Made by a program: the position numbers and the translations under genes
Shown here: positions 53,756-63,358 of the stretch, one piece after another
Position numbering within the stretch: the stretch's first letter is position 1
Layout of the letters: every line of letters starts with the position of its first letter
Notes under the pieces: model-generated
The model's input: only the letters and a program-made list of their open reading frames with translations
The model's database searches: none
Told to the model about the DNA's origin: nothing
Assembly: GCF_019042245.1 (NCBI RefSeq)
Contig: NZ_JAHQCX010000004.1
Span: 1-64,000 of the forward strand
Source of the DNA: Diplocloster modestus
GTDB lineage: Bacteria; Bacillota; Clostridia; Lachnospirales; Lachnospiraceae
Reading direction: 5' to 3'
DNA length: 64,000 nt

Positions 53756-55180
53756 TCAAGACTCCCTCCCGCTCTGGGATCCCAGCTTGATCCGAAAGAT
53801 CCTGCGGAATAGCTGTTTCCCATTGAAGGGGATCAGGGGGTACAGATAGCTCTTGCCAGAAAGGGTGCGGTTCAGGGCGATGGAAAGGATCGTGATCAGA
53901 ACACCCGCCACGAATCCAAACAGGTTAAACAGAGCTGTCAGTATCAGGGTGATAATTCTCATAAATTTCAACGCGTAGCCCAGCTCAAAGCTGGCCTGGC
54001 TGTAGTTGGATACCGCTACGAAGGCCATGTAAAGCATGACTTCCGCGTTAAACCATCCGGAGTTGACGGAAAATTCTCCCAGTACCAGAGCGGCGATAAC
54101 GCTTAGGGGAGTGGTCAGCATACTGGGTGTATTAAGAGCGGCCAGTCTCAGTCCGTCGATGGCCAGCTCCAGAATCAGAAACTGGGCCAGGATCGGGATA
54201 TTGACTTGATCTTTTACCATGATAAATGCAAAACTCTGGGGAATCCATTCGGGATTCTGCATCAGAAGAAGGAATAGGGGTGTCAATAAGTACGTCATCA
54301 AGGTGATGGCGAAGCGGGACAGCCTTAGATAAGTTCCTGTGACCGGAGGAAAATAGTAGTCGTCCGCTTCTTCCACAATATCAAAAATAGAGGTTGGAAG
54401 TATCATGGCGGAGGGGGAATTGTCCACCAGAATGATGATATTGCCCTCCAGAAGAGCGGATGCGGCGGTGTCCGGTCGTTCGGTATGTTTTAATTTGGGA
54501 AAGGGATTAAACCATTTCCGGTGGTACAGGCATTCGGCCAGGCTTTCCTGGTTCATGGTCAGGGAATCTACCTGAATGCTGTTAATGCGTTCCTTCATCC
54601 GCTCCAGGAACTGGGTGTCCACCCGGTCATCCATGGAACACACGACCACATCGGTCCGGGAGCTTTTCCCGACCTGGAGCATCTCCACAGATAGTTTTGG
54701 ACTGCGGATTCTTCTTCGGATCAGCGCGGTGTTAAAGACGACCGTTTCCACAAAACCGTCTCTGGAGCCCCGCAGCGTCTTATCCTTCTCCGGTTCTTCC
54801 ACGCTCCGCATGGGATAAGTTCTGCAGTCGATCGCCAGGCAGGAATCATACCCGTCTATGAACAGGCAGAGCACACCAGAAAGAATATTGGTAAGAATAG
54901 CATTCCAGTTATTCAGGATGTCCACTTCCACATACGGAAGGAATTGATGGGAAAATTCATGCATGTCTTTTGCCATCTCTTCCGCCTTAATCCCATAGAA
55001 AAATTCCAGCACTTTTTCCATGATATCGTCTTTGACAAAGCCGTCTATAAAATAGAACCCGGCCTGCCGGTCCGCGATCTTCAATGTCCGGCATATGATG
55101 TCAAAATTCTTATCCGTATTCAGTTCCGAATTCAAGTATTCAATATTATTCTTTAATACAGCTGATATGTCCTTATTCAC
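53756..55180 (-). CDS. GerA/SpoVAF-type spore germination protein
   Basis: Subunit A-like germination protein of 474 residues. A soluble N-terminal domain (about 1-250, with LFIDGYDSCLAID and RSPKLSVEMLQVGKSSRTDV) precedes NIIILVDNSPSAMILP and about five membrane helices (280-440) with PEWIPQSFAFI and NTPSMLTTPLSVIAALVLGE. Stand-alone genes without GerB and GerC partners resemble SpoVAF, which works with the SpoVA dipicolinate channel. Neither gerB/gerC nor spoVA genes are next to it. Confidence 0.9.
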   Translation of the reverse strand: MNKDISAVLKNNIEYLNSELNTDKNFDIICRTLKIADRQAGFYFIDGFVKDDIMEKVLEFFYGIKAEEMAKDMHEFSHQFLPYVEVDILNNWNAILTNILSGVLCLFIDGYDSCLAIDCRTYPMRSVEEPEKDKTLRGSRDGFVETVVFNTALIRRRIRSPKLSVEMLQVGKSSRTDVVVCSMDDRVDTQFLERMKERINSIQVDSLTMNQESLAECLYHRKWFNPFPKLKHTERPDTAASALLEGNIIILVDNSPSAMILPTSIFDIVEEADDYYFPPVTGTYLRLSRFAITLMTYLLTPLFLLLMQNPEWIPQSFAFIMVKDQVNIPILAQFLILELAIDGLRLAALNTPSMLTTPLSVIAALVLGEFSVNSGWFNAEVMLYMAFVAVSNYSQASFELGYALKFMRIITLILTALFNLFGFVAGVLITILSIALNRTLSGKSYLYPLIPFNGKQLFRRIFRIKLGSQSGRES

Positions 55181-55321
55181 TCAAAAAACCTCTCTTCCAG
55201 ACAGATGCAGCACCATACTCCATGGCGCTATAACTAGTATGTCTAGAAAAGAGGTATCTTATGTGCTGAATGCAATTGTCTTATGCGCGGGACTTGCGTC
55301 TTTCTTCAAATGAGCCGGGCA

Positions 55322-57568
55322 TTACAGGCGGATCTTACATCCCTTGGTATCCCGCTTTCCGATTTTCAGCCGGTTGAGCTGGACATGCTTTTCCTTATAT
55401 TGGACATCGGTGTCCTGTCCTTCCTGGAGGAAGTAGACATGCTCCAGGGAGTCCCCTCTTAACAGTTTGATTCCCCTGACGCCGATCGCCCCTTTCTTTT
55501 TCTCGGGCACTTCTTCCAGCGCGAAACGCAGGAATACACCGCTTACCGTTTGCAGCACGATCTGTGTACAGTTTCCTGAGATCTTCACACTGACCAGTTT
55601 ATCCTGATCCGCCAGCTTGGTAGCTGCGATCGTTCGTTTCGACGCGTCGAACTCGCTGCCGTCTACCTGTTTTAACATACCCTGTTCCGTGGCAAATAGA
55701 AGCTTCTCACCGCGGATATGTTCCAGGGCGTTGACATAGACGATGTTTTCTCCGCTGCTGTCATAATTCCCCAGGTTGTCCATCGGTGTTCCCTTATCCC
55801 GGAATCTGCCGTATGGGACATCCATCACCTTGACCAGATGGAGCCTGCCGGTGTCTGTGAATACACAGATCTTGTCCGTATTCATACAGTTAATTACGTA
55901 TTTGTTCTCCGCATCGGCCGCTTCCTGGTTACGGTCATAGACGGAAACGTCGATCGTTTTGACATATCCGAATCGGTCCATCAGGAATACCACTTCCTGC
56001 TCTTCGATCTTCTTTTCCTCGAAGACCGCCTCTTTTGCATTCTCGATCCTGGTCTTGCGGGGTACCGCGTATTCGGAGACGATCGCATCCATCTCTTCCT
56101 GGATTACCCGGGACATGACCGAGGGGAGTTCCAGAATTTCCTGGTAATCTTCGATTCGGCGCAGCGTCTCTTTGTGTGCTTTCATTAACGCCTCGATCTC
56201 CAGTCCGATCAGCTTATACAACCGCATTTCCAGGATTGCCTGAGCCTGCCGCTCTGTAAATTGCAGCTGGGCGGCGGCTTTTTCAGAGAATTTACTCTTG
56301 AATTTTATGGGACCAGTTTCGCCGTTGACCAGACAGGCTTTGGCGTCTTTTATATTTTTACTGCCCCGTAAAATCTCGATAATCAGATCGATTACATCAC
56401 AGGCTTTTATTAAACCTTCCTGTATCTCTTTCTTTTCCAGTTCCTTCTGCAGAAGTGTCTGATATTTTCTCGTCGTCAGCTCATATTGGAAATCCACGTG
56501 ATGGCGGATAATATCTTTGATCCCCATGGTCTCTGGACGGCCACTTACCACCGCCAGCATGTTTACCCCGAAGGTATCTTCCAGTCTTGTCTTTTTGTAG
56601 AGCAGATTTTCCAGGTTTTGGGAGTCTGCCCCCTTTTTTAACTCGATTACAATGCGGATTCCCTCTTTTGAGGACTGATTCGATATATCTACGATGTCGC
56701 TTGTTTTTTTCGTCTCTACCAGACTAAAGACATCATTCAGGAATTTTCCGATATTGGCTCCGATCATGGTATACGGGATCTCCGTGATGACCAGGCGCTC
56801 TTTTCCGCCTTTCACCGCTTCCACTTCCACTTTGCCGCGCAGGCGGATCTTTCCGCTCCCTGTGCGGTAAATGTCCAAAAGCTCATCCTTGTTGACCACG
56901 ATTCCGCCGGTAGGAAAATCAGGCCCCTCCACATACTGCATCAGTTCTTCTGTGGTGATGTCCGGATGCCTCATATAGGCTTTGACCGCTTCCACTACTT
57001 CGCCCAGATTATGGGGCGGTGTGCTGGTGGACATACCCACCGCGATTCCCTCCGAACCGTTGACCAGAAGATTCGGCACTCTGACCGGAAGCACCTCCGG
57101 TTCCTGTTCCGTAGAGTCGAAATTGGGAATGAAGTCCACCACATTCTTATCCAGATCCCCCAGAAAAGCTTCCTGTGTGATCTTTTGCAGGCGTGCTTCC
57201 GTATACCGCATGGCCGCCGCTCCGTCCCCCTCGATCGAACCAAAGTTCCCGTGCCCGTCTACCAGGGGCATCCCTTTTTTAAAATCCTGTGCCATCACAA
57301 CCAGGGATTCATAGATGGAGCTGTCTCCGTGGGGATGGTATTTTCCCATGGTATCCCCCACGATTCTGGCGCACTTCCGATAGGGCCTGTCGTAGCGGAT
57401 TCCCAGCTCATACATATCGTACAGCGTTCTTCTCTGAACCGGTTTTAAACCGTCCCTGACATCAGGAAGTGCTCTGGCTATGATAACGCTCATCGCATAG
57501 TCGATGTAGGATTTCTGCATGATCTCTGAGAATTCCGTCCTGATTATCTGTTCCTGTGTTCCCTGCAT
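55322..57568 (-). CDS. parC: Type IIA DNA topoisomerase subunit A (ParC/GyrA)
   Basis: Breakage-reunion subunit, 748 residues. The winged-helix domain has the quinolone-resistance region GDTMGKYHPHGDSSIYESLV (about 71-90) and the catalytic Tyr in AAMRYTEARL (Y122). A coiled-coil tower and a C-terminal beta-pinwheel domain follow, with GAIGVRGIKLLRGD. No clear GyrA-box is visible in the C-terminal part, in favour of topoisomerase IV over gyrase, but this is not decisive. GGAGGTGAAGGAAT precedes the start. It follows its partner B subunit by 13 bp. Confidence 0.92.
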   Translation of the reverse strand: MQGTQEQIIRTEFSEIMQKSYIDYAMSVIIARALPDVRDGLKPVQRRTLYDMYELGIRYDRPYRKCARIVGDTMGKYHPHGDSSIYESLVVMAQDFKKGMPLVDGHGNFGSIEGDGAAAMRYTEARLQKITQEAFLGDLDKNVVDFIPNFDSTEQEPEVLPVRVPNLLVNGSEGIAVGMSTSTPPHNLGEVVEAVKAYMRHPDITTEELMQYVEGPDFPTGGIVVNKDELLDIYRTGSGKIRLRGKVEVEAVKGGKERLVITEIPYTMIGANIGKFLNDVFSLVETKKTSDIVDISNQSSKEGIRIVIELKKGADSQNLENLLYKKTRLEDTFGVNMLAVVSGRPETMGIKDIIRHHVDFQYELTTRKYQTLLQKELEKKEIQEGLIKACDVIDLIIEILRGSKNIKDAKACLVNGETGPIKFKSKFSEKAAAQLQFTERQAQAILEMRLYKLIGLEIEALMKAHKETLRRIEDYQEILELPSVMSRVIQEEMDAIVSEYAVPRKTRIENAKEAVFEEKKIEEQEVVFLMDRFGYVKTIDVSVYDRNQEAADAENKYVINCMNTDKICVFTDTGRLHLVKVMDVPYGRFRDKGTPMDNLGNYDSSGENIVYVNALEHIRGEKLLFATEQGMLKQVDGSEFDASKRTIAATKLADQDKLVSVKISGNCTQIVLQTVSGVFLRFALEEVPEKKKGAIGVRGIKLLRGDSLEHVYFLQEGQDTDVQYKEKHVQLNRLKIGKRDTKGCKIRL

Positions 57569-57581
57569 ATTCCTTCACCTC

Positions 57582-59504
57582 CTATATATCCAGTTCCGCA
57601 TCCTGGGCATGTTCATAGATAAATGCCCGTCTGGGAGGAACTTCCGTACCCATCAGCATCTCCGTTACCTCCGAAGCCATTCTGGCATCCTCGATCTCCA
57701 CCAGCTTTAACATCCGGGTCTCGGGATTCAATGTGGTCTCCCAGAGCTGTTCTGCGTCCATCTCACCAAGCCCTTTATAACGCTGCAGCGTAAACGGCCC
57801 CTTGTGTCTTCTCCGGTAGTGCTCCAGCGCTTTGTCATCATAGAGATATTCTTCCTCCCCTTTGGAAGGGATCGCCTTATACAAAGGCGGCATGGCGATA
57901 TAGACATGTCCCTCATAGATCAGTTCCGGCATAAAACGGTAAAATAAAGTCAGCAGCAGCGTGGAAATATGGGCGCCGTCCACATCCGCATCAGCCATGA
58001 TAATAATCTTTTCATACCGCAGCTTCGTGATGTCGAAATCATTCCCGTAGCCTTCCGAAAAGCCACAGCCGAACGCATTGATCATGGTCTTGATCTCCGC
58101 ATTGGCCAGGACTTTATCAATGCTGGCCTTTTCCACGTTCAGGATCTTACCGCGGATCGGCAGGATCGCCTGATACATCCGGTTTCTGGCCGTCTTCGCG
58201 CTGCCGCCGGCGGAATCCCCCTCTACGATAAAGATCTCACACTCACCGGCATTCCTGCTCTCACAGTTGGCCAGCTTTCCGTTGGAATCGAAGGAAAACT
58301 TCTGCTTTACCAACAGGTTGGTCTTCGCCCGCTCCTCCGTTTTCCGGATCTTGGCAGCCTTCTCCGCGCATCCGATCACATTCTTCAGCGTATCCAGGTT
58401 TTTATCAAAGAAAAGGATCACCTCGTCCGTTGTCACCTTGGCCGTCGCCCGGGTGGCGTCAGGGTTGTCCAGTTTTGTCTTGGTCTGCCCTTCGAACCGC
58501 GGGGACGGATGCTTGATGGACACCACCGCCGTCATCCCATTGCGCACATCAGCGCCGGTAAAATTCGTGTCCTTCTCTTTTAAAATCCCCAGTTCCCTGG
58601 CGTAGTTGTTGATCACGTTGGTAAAAGCGGTTTTAAATCCGGTCAGATGGGTACCGCCCTCCGCGTTATAAATGTTATTGCAGAATCCCAGCACATTTTC
58701 CCGGAATTCGTTGATGTACTGGAAAGCGACCTCCACCATGATATTTTCGGATTCCCCTTTTAAATAAACCACATCATGTACGGGATCCACATTTTTATTC
58801 AGATCCTTGATGAAGCCGATAATGCCGTCTTCCTCATGGTATTCGATATGTTCGACTGTTTCTCCCCGCCGGTCTTCAAAAATGATCGTAAGCTTCGGGT
58901 TCAGATAGGCTGTCTCGTGAAGCCTGCTCTTAACCTCATCCGATTTGAAACGGGTCTTTTCAAAAATCGTGTCGTCCGGCAGAAAATTAATCGTCGTTCC
59001 GGTTTTAGCGGATTTTCCCACCACCGGCAGCAGGCCGTTTTCCAGTTCAATTACCGGAATGCCCCGCTCATATCTGTCATGATGGATCATCCCTTCCCGG
59101 CTGACCTTGATATCCAGATAAGCCGACAGGGCATTTACCACCGAAGACCCCACCCCATGCAGACCGCCGCTGGTCTTATATACGGAGTCGTCAAACTTAC
59201 CGCCCGCATGAAGCGTGGTAAATACAAGCCGCTCCGCCGACATCCCTTTTTTATGCATACCAACTGGAATCCCACGTCCGTTATCACTGACTGTGGCCGA
59301 TCCGTCCTTTTCCAGGTATACCCATATTTTGTCACAAAAACCAGCCAGATGCTCATCCACCGAGTTATCCACGATCTCATAGATCAGATGGTTTAAACCC
59401 TTCCGGGACACACTGCCGATATACATGCCTGGCCGTTTCCGGACCGCTTCCAATCCTTCCAGTACAGAGATACTGTCCGCATCATACTTTACATTCTTCG
59501 TCAT
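57582..59504 (-). CDS. parE: Type IIA DNA topoisomerase subunit B (ParE/GyrB)
   Basis: ATPase subunit, 640 residues. GHKL features: VRKRPGMYIGSVSRKGLNHL, IYEIVDNSVDEHLAGF, VSDNGRGIPVGMHKKG and GGLHGVGSSVVNALS. The TOPRIM part has EIFIVEGDSAGGSAKTARNR and MADADVDGAHISTLLLT. I start at 59504, where GAGG lies 6 nt upstream; a GTG 12 bases earlier would bury it. The missing insert in the TOPRIM domain and linkage to a ParC-like gene favour topoisomerase IV. Confidence 0.92.
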   Translation of the reverse strand: MTKNVKYDADSISVLEGLEAVRKRPGMYIGSVSRKGLNHLIYEIVDNSVDEHLAGFCDKIWVYLEKDGSATVSDNGRGIPVGMHKKGMSAERLVFTTLHAGGKFDDSVYKTSGGLHGVGSSVVNALSAYLDIKVSREGMIHHDRYERGIPVIELENGLLPVVGKSAKTGTTINFLPDDTIFEKTRFKSDEVKSRLHETAYLNPKLTIIFEDRRGETVEHIEYHEEDGIIGFIKDLNKNVDPVHDVVYLKGESENIMVEVAFQYINEFRENVLGFCNNIYNAEGGTHLTGFKTAFTNVINNYARELGILKEKDTNFTGADVRNGMTAVVSIKHPSPRFEGQTKTKLDNPDATRATAKVTTDEVILFFDKNLDTLKNVIGCAEKAAKIRKTEERAKTNLLVKQKFSFDSNGKLANCESRNAGECEIFIVEGDSAGGSAKTARNRMYQAILPIRGKILNVEKASIDKVLANAEIKTMINAFGCGFSEGYGNDFDITKLRYEKIIIMADADVDGAHISTLLLTLFYRFMPELIYEGHVYIAMPPLYKAIPSKGEEEYLYDDKALEHYRRRHKGPFTLQRYKGLGEMDAEQLWETTLNPETRMLKLVEIEDARMASEVTEMLMGTEVPPRRAFIYEHAQDAELDI

Positions 59505-59993
59505 AGCTAACCTCACTGCTTAATTCTAAATGCTTCGTCTGTATTTCCAATACTAACACCCACAAAAGGTACGCGCCGCGTACCCTTTCCATAACATCTT
59601 TTTGATTATAGCACAGGAGCGGTTCTATTTTCCAATCATTCTCCCGTATCCGTAAAAAATTCCCTATACTTTGTCGTGCTGATCAGCTGCGCGCACGCCC
59701 ATAGGGCATGCATTATGGCCATCAGAAATAGTATACGTCCCCGGCATCTGTGCGCAGTCATATTCCAGTCCGCATGAACGCCCTCCATGTCAAGAACATA
59801 CGTTTGTATTATTATAATATAAAATACTGCAGACCGCAAGTATATTTCGCAGCCAATTGATCCCGCTGATTTTTTCAGCCAATTATCCAACCGATTCATT
59901 CCGCCAATTTTACCGCTGACAATTTACGCCGGACCGCTGACAATCTAAACTTAGCCTGACACCAGAGCTACCAGCTCCCAGGCCCGTATTTTC
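59505..59993. other. Intergenic region with palindrome before parE
   Basis: No convincing gene; a minus-strand frame at 59899-59636 (87 residues) lacks a domain and a good ribosome binding site. At 59568-59584 lies the dyad GGTACGCG-c-CGCGTACC, within the parE leader. A TATAAT on the minus strand near 59616-59621 may be the parE -10 element. Confidence 0.45.
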
Positions 59994-60350
59994 TCAATAT
60001 AATCCGCTGATAAAAAACCTAAGACCGTCCAACACTCCCCGCGCGTAGCACAAGTCCGAAGTCCTTTCCATGGTACAGTCCCTGGTCAGCATAAAACTCT
60101 CTATTATATCAATCTGAGCCTGTGAGAGATCCCGGTATATCTCAAAATAGGATTCCGCCGCCTCATCTTCCTCTTTTTTGTACTGTTGTAATTTATCGTC
60201 CCGATCGAGTATCTCTTCCATACGCTGTTTCTTCAGATCGATCAATATGTCCTGAAGCTCAGCCGTAATATTTTCAGCCGGTTCTTTGCCGAATAGTTGT
60301 TTCAGCTTTTCTAATAAAAACTTTTCCGACTCTGATTGTGGTATGTTCAT
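59994..60350 (-). CDS. Hypothetical helical protein
   Basis: Unknown 118-residue protein, almost entirely charged and helical, with a probable coiled coil around residues 25-70 (Leu/Lys/Glu-rich). No signal or membrane segment. The ATG at 60350 has AGGAGG about 6 nt upstream; a start 15 bases earlier is less likely. It is divergent from an HTH gene with a shared 124-bp control region, so the two may form a small regulatory unit. No function is proposed. Confidence 0.6.
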   Translation of the reverse strand: MNIPQSESEKFLLEKLKQLFGKEPAENITAELQDILIDLKKQRMEEILDRDDKLQQYKKEEDEAAESYFEIYRDLSQAQIDIIESFMLTRDCTMERTSDLCYARGVLDGLRFFISGLY

Positions 60351-60386
60351 TAGACTCCTCCTCATTCACCATACCTCAATTTTCAG

Positions 60387-60449
60387 GGAGGTCATAAATC
60401 TGACCCCTGATTCTTAGGTCTATGATTAAAAAATACTTAAATTTATAAT
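60387..60449 (+). promoter_or_regulatory. Divergent control region of the XRE gene
   Basis: TATAAT at 60444-60449 is a candidate -10 element without a good -35. An imperfect dyad GGAGGTCA-n6-TGACCCCT (60387-60408) could be a binding site for the HTH protein encoded just downstream. Inference only. Confidence 0.35.
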
Positions 60450-60474
60450 AGAAAAAAAGGGGAATGGATTAAAA

Positions 60475-60681
60475 ATGATTACATATGAACCTTTATGGAA
60501 AACACTAAAGCAAAAAGGCATATCAACTTACGCGTTAATTGTAAAGCATAATGTCAGCAAGGGCACGATTTATCGACTCCGTCACGGTCAGGGTATTACT
60601 TTACACACGGTGGAATATTTGTGTGATATTTTGGATTGCAATATTGAAGATATTGTACAATACAAAAAAGAGAATGATTAA
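60475..60681 (+). CDS. Small HTH-XRE regulator (YozG/Cro type)
   Basis: Sixty-eight-residue one-domain DNA-binding protein. The HTH spans most of it: ISTYALIVKHNVSKGTIYRL and RHGQGITLHTVEYLCDILDC, then NIEDIVQYK, the usual Cro/CI ending. Such proteins usually act on their own divergent promoter. It is followed directly by a terminator and the hairpin repeat copy B. Confidence 0.85.
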   Translation: MITYEPLWKTLKQKGISTYALIVKHNVSKGTIYRLRHGQGITLHTVEYLCDILDCNIEDIVQYKKEND

Positions 60682-60703
60682 AAGCCTTTTTAGGCTTTTT
60701 TTT
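60681..60703 (+). terminator. Terminator of the XRE gene
   Basis: AAAGCC pairs with GGCTTT over a 6-nt loop, followed by an eight-T tract. It begins at the stop codon. Confidence 0.85.
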
Positions 60704-60735
60704 ATTCAATAGGAATGTGCTCCTATTGAATAAAA
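60700..60735. repeat. Hairpin repeat with TAGGAGCAC core (copy B)
   Basis: Perfect 15-bp arms (60700-60714 and 60721-60735) around a 6-nt loop. Read on the minus strand, the centre is TAGGAGCACATTCCTA, against TAGGAGCACTTTCCTA at 21131-21166. Stem bases differ between the copies, but pairing is kept. Both copies adjoin a terminator oligo-T/A tract. Confidence 0.8.
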
Positions 60736-60776
60736 TCCACACCCGGAACCGGCAGACGGCGGTAAGCAAGAGGCGG

Positions 60777-62366
60777 CTATTTCTGGTTCGCCGGTTCAAT
60801 ATTAATCGATCTTCCTTTAATTTTCGCGTGATCCATTGCATGCAGGACATCCATCGCATATTCGCGGGGAACTTCAACAAATGTATATTTATCATACATA
60901 TCAATGGATCCGATTAATTTGCCGGGCATTCCGCTCTCTCCCGCGATCGCTCCCACGATATCGCCGGGTCTGATATTCTGTTTTTTACCCGCATTGATGA
61001 AGAGACGTACCATTCCCTCTTCTTCCGCGCCGGTATTCAATAGCTGCGTCGTATCCTCATCCTGAGCGGCGTCGTCTGTATTGGTAATCAGCTTCAGAAA
61101 AGCCGCGGCCAGATCCATGGCTGTATAATCCGATTCATTTACACGATCCTGGATCATCTGAATCATGGAGGTAAGATCTTCCTCCTGAATCAGCTGCTCC
61201 ACCTGATGGAAAATCTTCTCCTGTTTTGTCGCTGCCACATCATTTACCGATGGTACCGGCCTGGCATATATTTTGGTCTTGCAGTATCGCTGGATCTCTT
61301 TTAATTTATATACTTCTTTTCCCACAACAAAGGAAAATGCCGTTCCGTTCCTGCCGGCACGCCCGGTTCTTCCAATCCGGTGTACATAATACTCATCATC
61401 CTGAGGAATGTCATAGTTGAAAACAGCCTCCACGTCATCCACGTCGATCCCCCGGGCCGCCACATCCGTAGCCACCAGAATATCAGTCTTTCCCTTCCGG
61501 AAACCGTTCATGACACGATCCCGCTGTGACTGCTTCATGTCTCCATGCAGCCCCGCCGCAAAGTAGCCTCTTCCGACCAGCCCGCTCACCAGTTCATCCA
61601 CCTGTCTTTTCGTGTTGCAGAACACCAACGACAGGTTCGGATCATACATATCCAGAAGCCTGCACAGTACCTCTTCTTTATTTTTGGGTCTGACCTCGTA
61701 GTAAAACTGGTCGATACTGGGAACTGTCAGCTCTTTTTTTACTACCCGGATCAGTTCCGCGTCCTTCTGATAGGTTTTCGCGATATCCATAATCGGCTTG
61801 GGCATGGTAGCCGAGAACAGAATCGTCTGCCGCTCTTCAGGGATTTCTCTAAGGATGGTTTCGATATCATCCCGAAAACCCATGTTCAGCATTTCATCGG
61901 CTTCATCCAGAACCACCGTGTTCACATCTTCCAACCGGATCGTTTTCCTTCGCATATGATCCATAATTCGTCCGGGGGTACCGATAATGATCTGTATCCC
62001 CGCCTTCAGCGAACGGATCTGTTTTACGATCTCCTGTCCTCCATATATCGGAAGGATTTTAATTCCATGCAGATATCTGGAAAGATTCCGGATCTCGTCT
62101 GCTACCTGAATAGCCAGCTCCCTGGTGGGGCATAGTACCAGAGCCTGAAGCTTTTTATTTTTTGGATCTACTTTCTCCAATATGGGGATACCGAAAGCCG
62201 CCGTTTTTCCGGTCCCCGTCTGCGCCTGACCGATCAGGTCTTTCCCCTGCATCGCTGCTGGTATCGCTTTCGCCTGTATCGGAGAAGCCTCCTCAAATCC
62301 CATTGTTACTGTTGCCTTTACGATCTGCTCGGACAGTCCGAGCTCATCAAATCTGATTGTTTCCAT
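60777..62366 (-). CDS. DEAD-box RNA helicase (DeaD/CsdA type)
   Basis: ATP-dependent RNA helicase of 529 residues, likely in ribosome assembly or RNA turnover at low temperature. Motifs in order: Q motif GFEEASPIQAKAIP, I AQTGTGKT (48-55), Ia PTRELA, Ib TPGRIMD, II DEAD (154-157), III SAT, IV-VI with ARGIDVDDVE and YVHRIGRTGRAGR. The C-terminal part (about 440-525) resembles the DbpA-type RNA-binding domain (VRLFINAGKKQNIRPGDIVG, VPREYAMDVLHAM), ending NIEPANQK. AAGGAATTCT precedes the ATG. Confidence 0.95.
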   Translation of the reverse strand: METIRFDELGLSEQIVKATVTMGFEEASPIQAKAIPAAMQGKDLIGQAQTGTGKTAAFGIPILEKVDPKNKKLQALVLCPTRELAIQVADEIRNLSRYLHGIKILPIYGGQEIVKQIRSLKAGIQIIIGTPGRIMDHMRRKTIRLEDVNTVVLDEADEMLNMGFRDDIETILREIPEERQTILFSATMPKPIMDIAKTYQKDAELIRVVKKELTVPSIDQFYYEVRPKNKEEVLCRLLDMYDPNLSLVFCNTKRQVDELVSGLVGRGYFAAGLHGDMKQSQRDRVMNGFRKGKTDILVATDVAARGIDVDDVEAVFNYDIPQDDEYYVHRIGRTGRAGRNGTAFSFVVGKEVYKLKEIQRYCKTKIYARPVPSVNDVAATKQEKIFHQVEQLIQEEDLTSMIQMIQDRVNESDYTAMDLAAAFLKLITNTDDAAQDEDTTQLLNTGAEEEGMVRLFINAGKKQNIRPGDIVGAIAGESGMPGKLIGSIDMYDKYTFVEVPREYAMDVLHAMDHAKIKGRSINIEPANQK

Positions 62367-62483
62367 AGAATTCCTTTCTGTCTTCCTTTACTTTTCCCCG
62401 CTGTCTATCCCTTTATGCTGTCAGTTACCACATTCTTATATTTAACACAAATTCGAGTATATCATACCTATTGTTTTTATGGC

Positions 62484-62532
62484 AAGAAAAAAACTGTTGT
62501 AAAACAGGAACCGCCTACTTTTACAACAGTTT
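62484..62532 (-). terminator. Terminator downstream of the amino acid transporter
   Basis: Perfect 14-bp arms (62491-62504 and 62519-62532) with a 14-nt loop; on the minus strand TTTTTTT follows. It separates the transporter genes from the helicase gene. Confidence 0.8.
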
Positions 62533-62560
62533 CTTTTAAATTTTATAGCTATGAGCACTT

Positions 62561-62635
62561 AGCGGCTGTTTTTTAGCCGCTTACATGCGATGCATGAAAA
62601 ATAGTCAGCGAGGCTTTTTCGAGCGCTGCTATTTT
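62561..62635 (-). terminator. Tandem hairpins after the ABC ATPase gene
   Basis: The first stem, AATAGCAGCG with CGCTGACTATT (one bulge, 62599-62635), begins at the stop codon and is followed by TTTTT. A second stem, AGCGGCT/AGCCGCT (62561-62581), follows. Part of it, gctttttcgagcgctg, is shared with the iscU-iscS gap at about 12.89 kb. Confidence 0.65.
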
Positions 62636-63358
62636 TTACAGAACTTTCGACAGGAAATCCCTCAATCTGGGGTTTTTCGGGTTAGCAAAGAACTCTCCCG
62701 GTTCATTTTCTTCCTGTACGATTCCCTCATCGATGAAGAGAACCCGGTTTGCGACCTCTCTGGCAAACCCCATCTCATGGGTCACCACCACCATGGTCAT
62801 CCCGTCATGCGCCAGCTCTTTCATCAGCTCCAGCACTTCCCCCACCATCTCAGGGTCCAGCGCTGAAGTAGGCTCATCAAAAAGCATGACATCCGGGTTC
62901 ATGGCCAATGCCCGGATAATCGCGATCCGCTGCTGCTGCCCGCCGGACAGCTGTCTGGGATAAGCGTCGGCTTTTTCCTCCAGGCCGATTCTCTTTAAGA
63001 GTTCCATGGCCCGGTCATCCGCTTCTTTTTCACTGATGCCCGTCAGTTTCCTGGGGGCAAGCGTAATGTTCTCTTTCACGGACAGATGGGGAAACAGATT
63101 AAACTGTTGAAATACCATTCCCATCTTCTGTCTCAGTTTATTGATATTGCAGGACGGATCTGTGATATTCGTACCTTCAAACCAGATCTCACCGCCGGTC
63201 GGCTCCTCCAGACGGTTAAGGCACCGCAGAAATGTGGACTTGCCGGACCCGGACGGGCCGATTACCACCACTTTTTCCCCTTTATCGATATGCTGGTCAA
63301 TACCGGCCAGGACCAAATGATCGCCAAAGGCTTTCTGAAGATTTTTAGTTTCGATCAC
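62636..63358 (-). CDS. Polar amino acid ABC transporter ATPase (GlnQ type)
   Basis: Cytosolic ATPase of a polar amino acid importer, 240 residues. Walker [10 protein letters not shown] (34-42), Q-loop [16 protein letters not shown], signature [11 protein letters not shown], Walker [15 protein letters not shown] and switch His in [12 protein letters not shown] are all intact. It overlaps its permease gene by 14 bp. Specificity depends on the binding protein, which is not in this window. Confidence 0.96.
   Translation of the reverse strand: MIETKNLQKAFGDHLVLAGIDQHIDKGEKVVVIGPSGSGKSTFLRCLNRLEEPTGGEIWFEGTNITDPSCNINKLRQKMGMVFQQFNLFPHLSVKENITLAPRKLTGISEKEADDRAMELLKRIGLEEKADAYPRQLSGGQQQRIAIIRALAMNPDVMLFDEPTSALDPEMVGEVLELMKELAHDGMTMVVVTHEMGFAREVANRVLFIDEGIVQEENEPGEFFANPKNPRLRDFLSKVL

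Noticed and set aside
59636..59899. An 87-codon frame upstream of parE
   Set aside because: Composition is not protein-like, there is no clear ribosome binding site and no domain.
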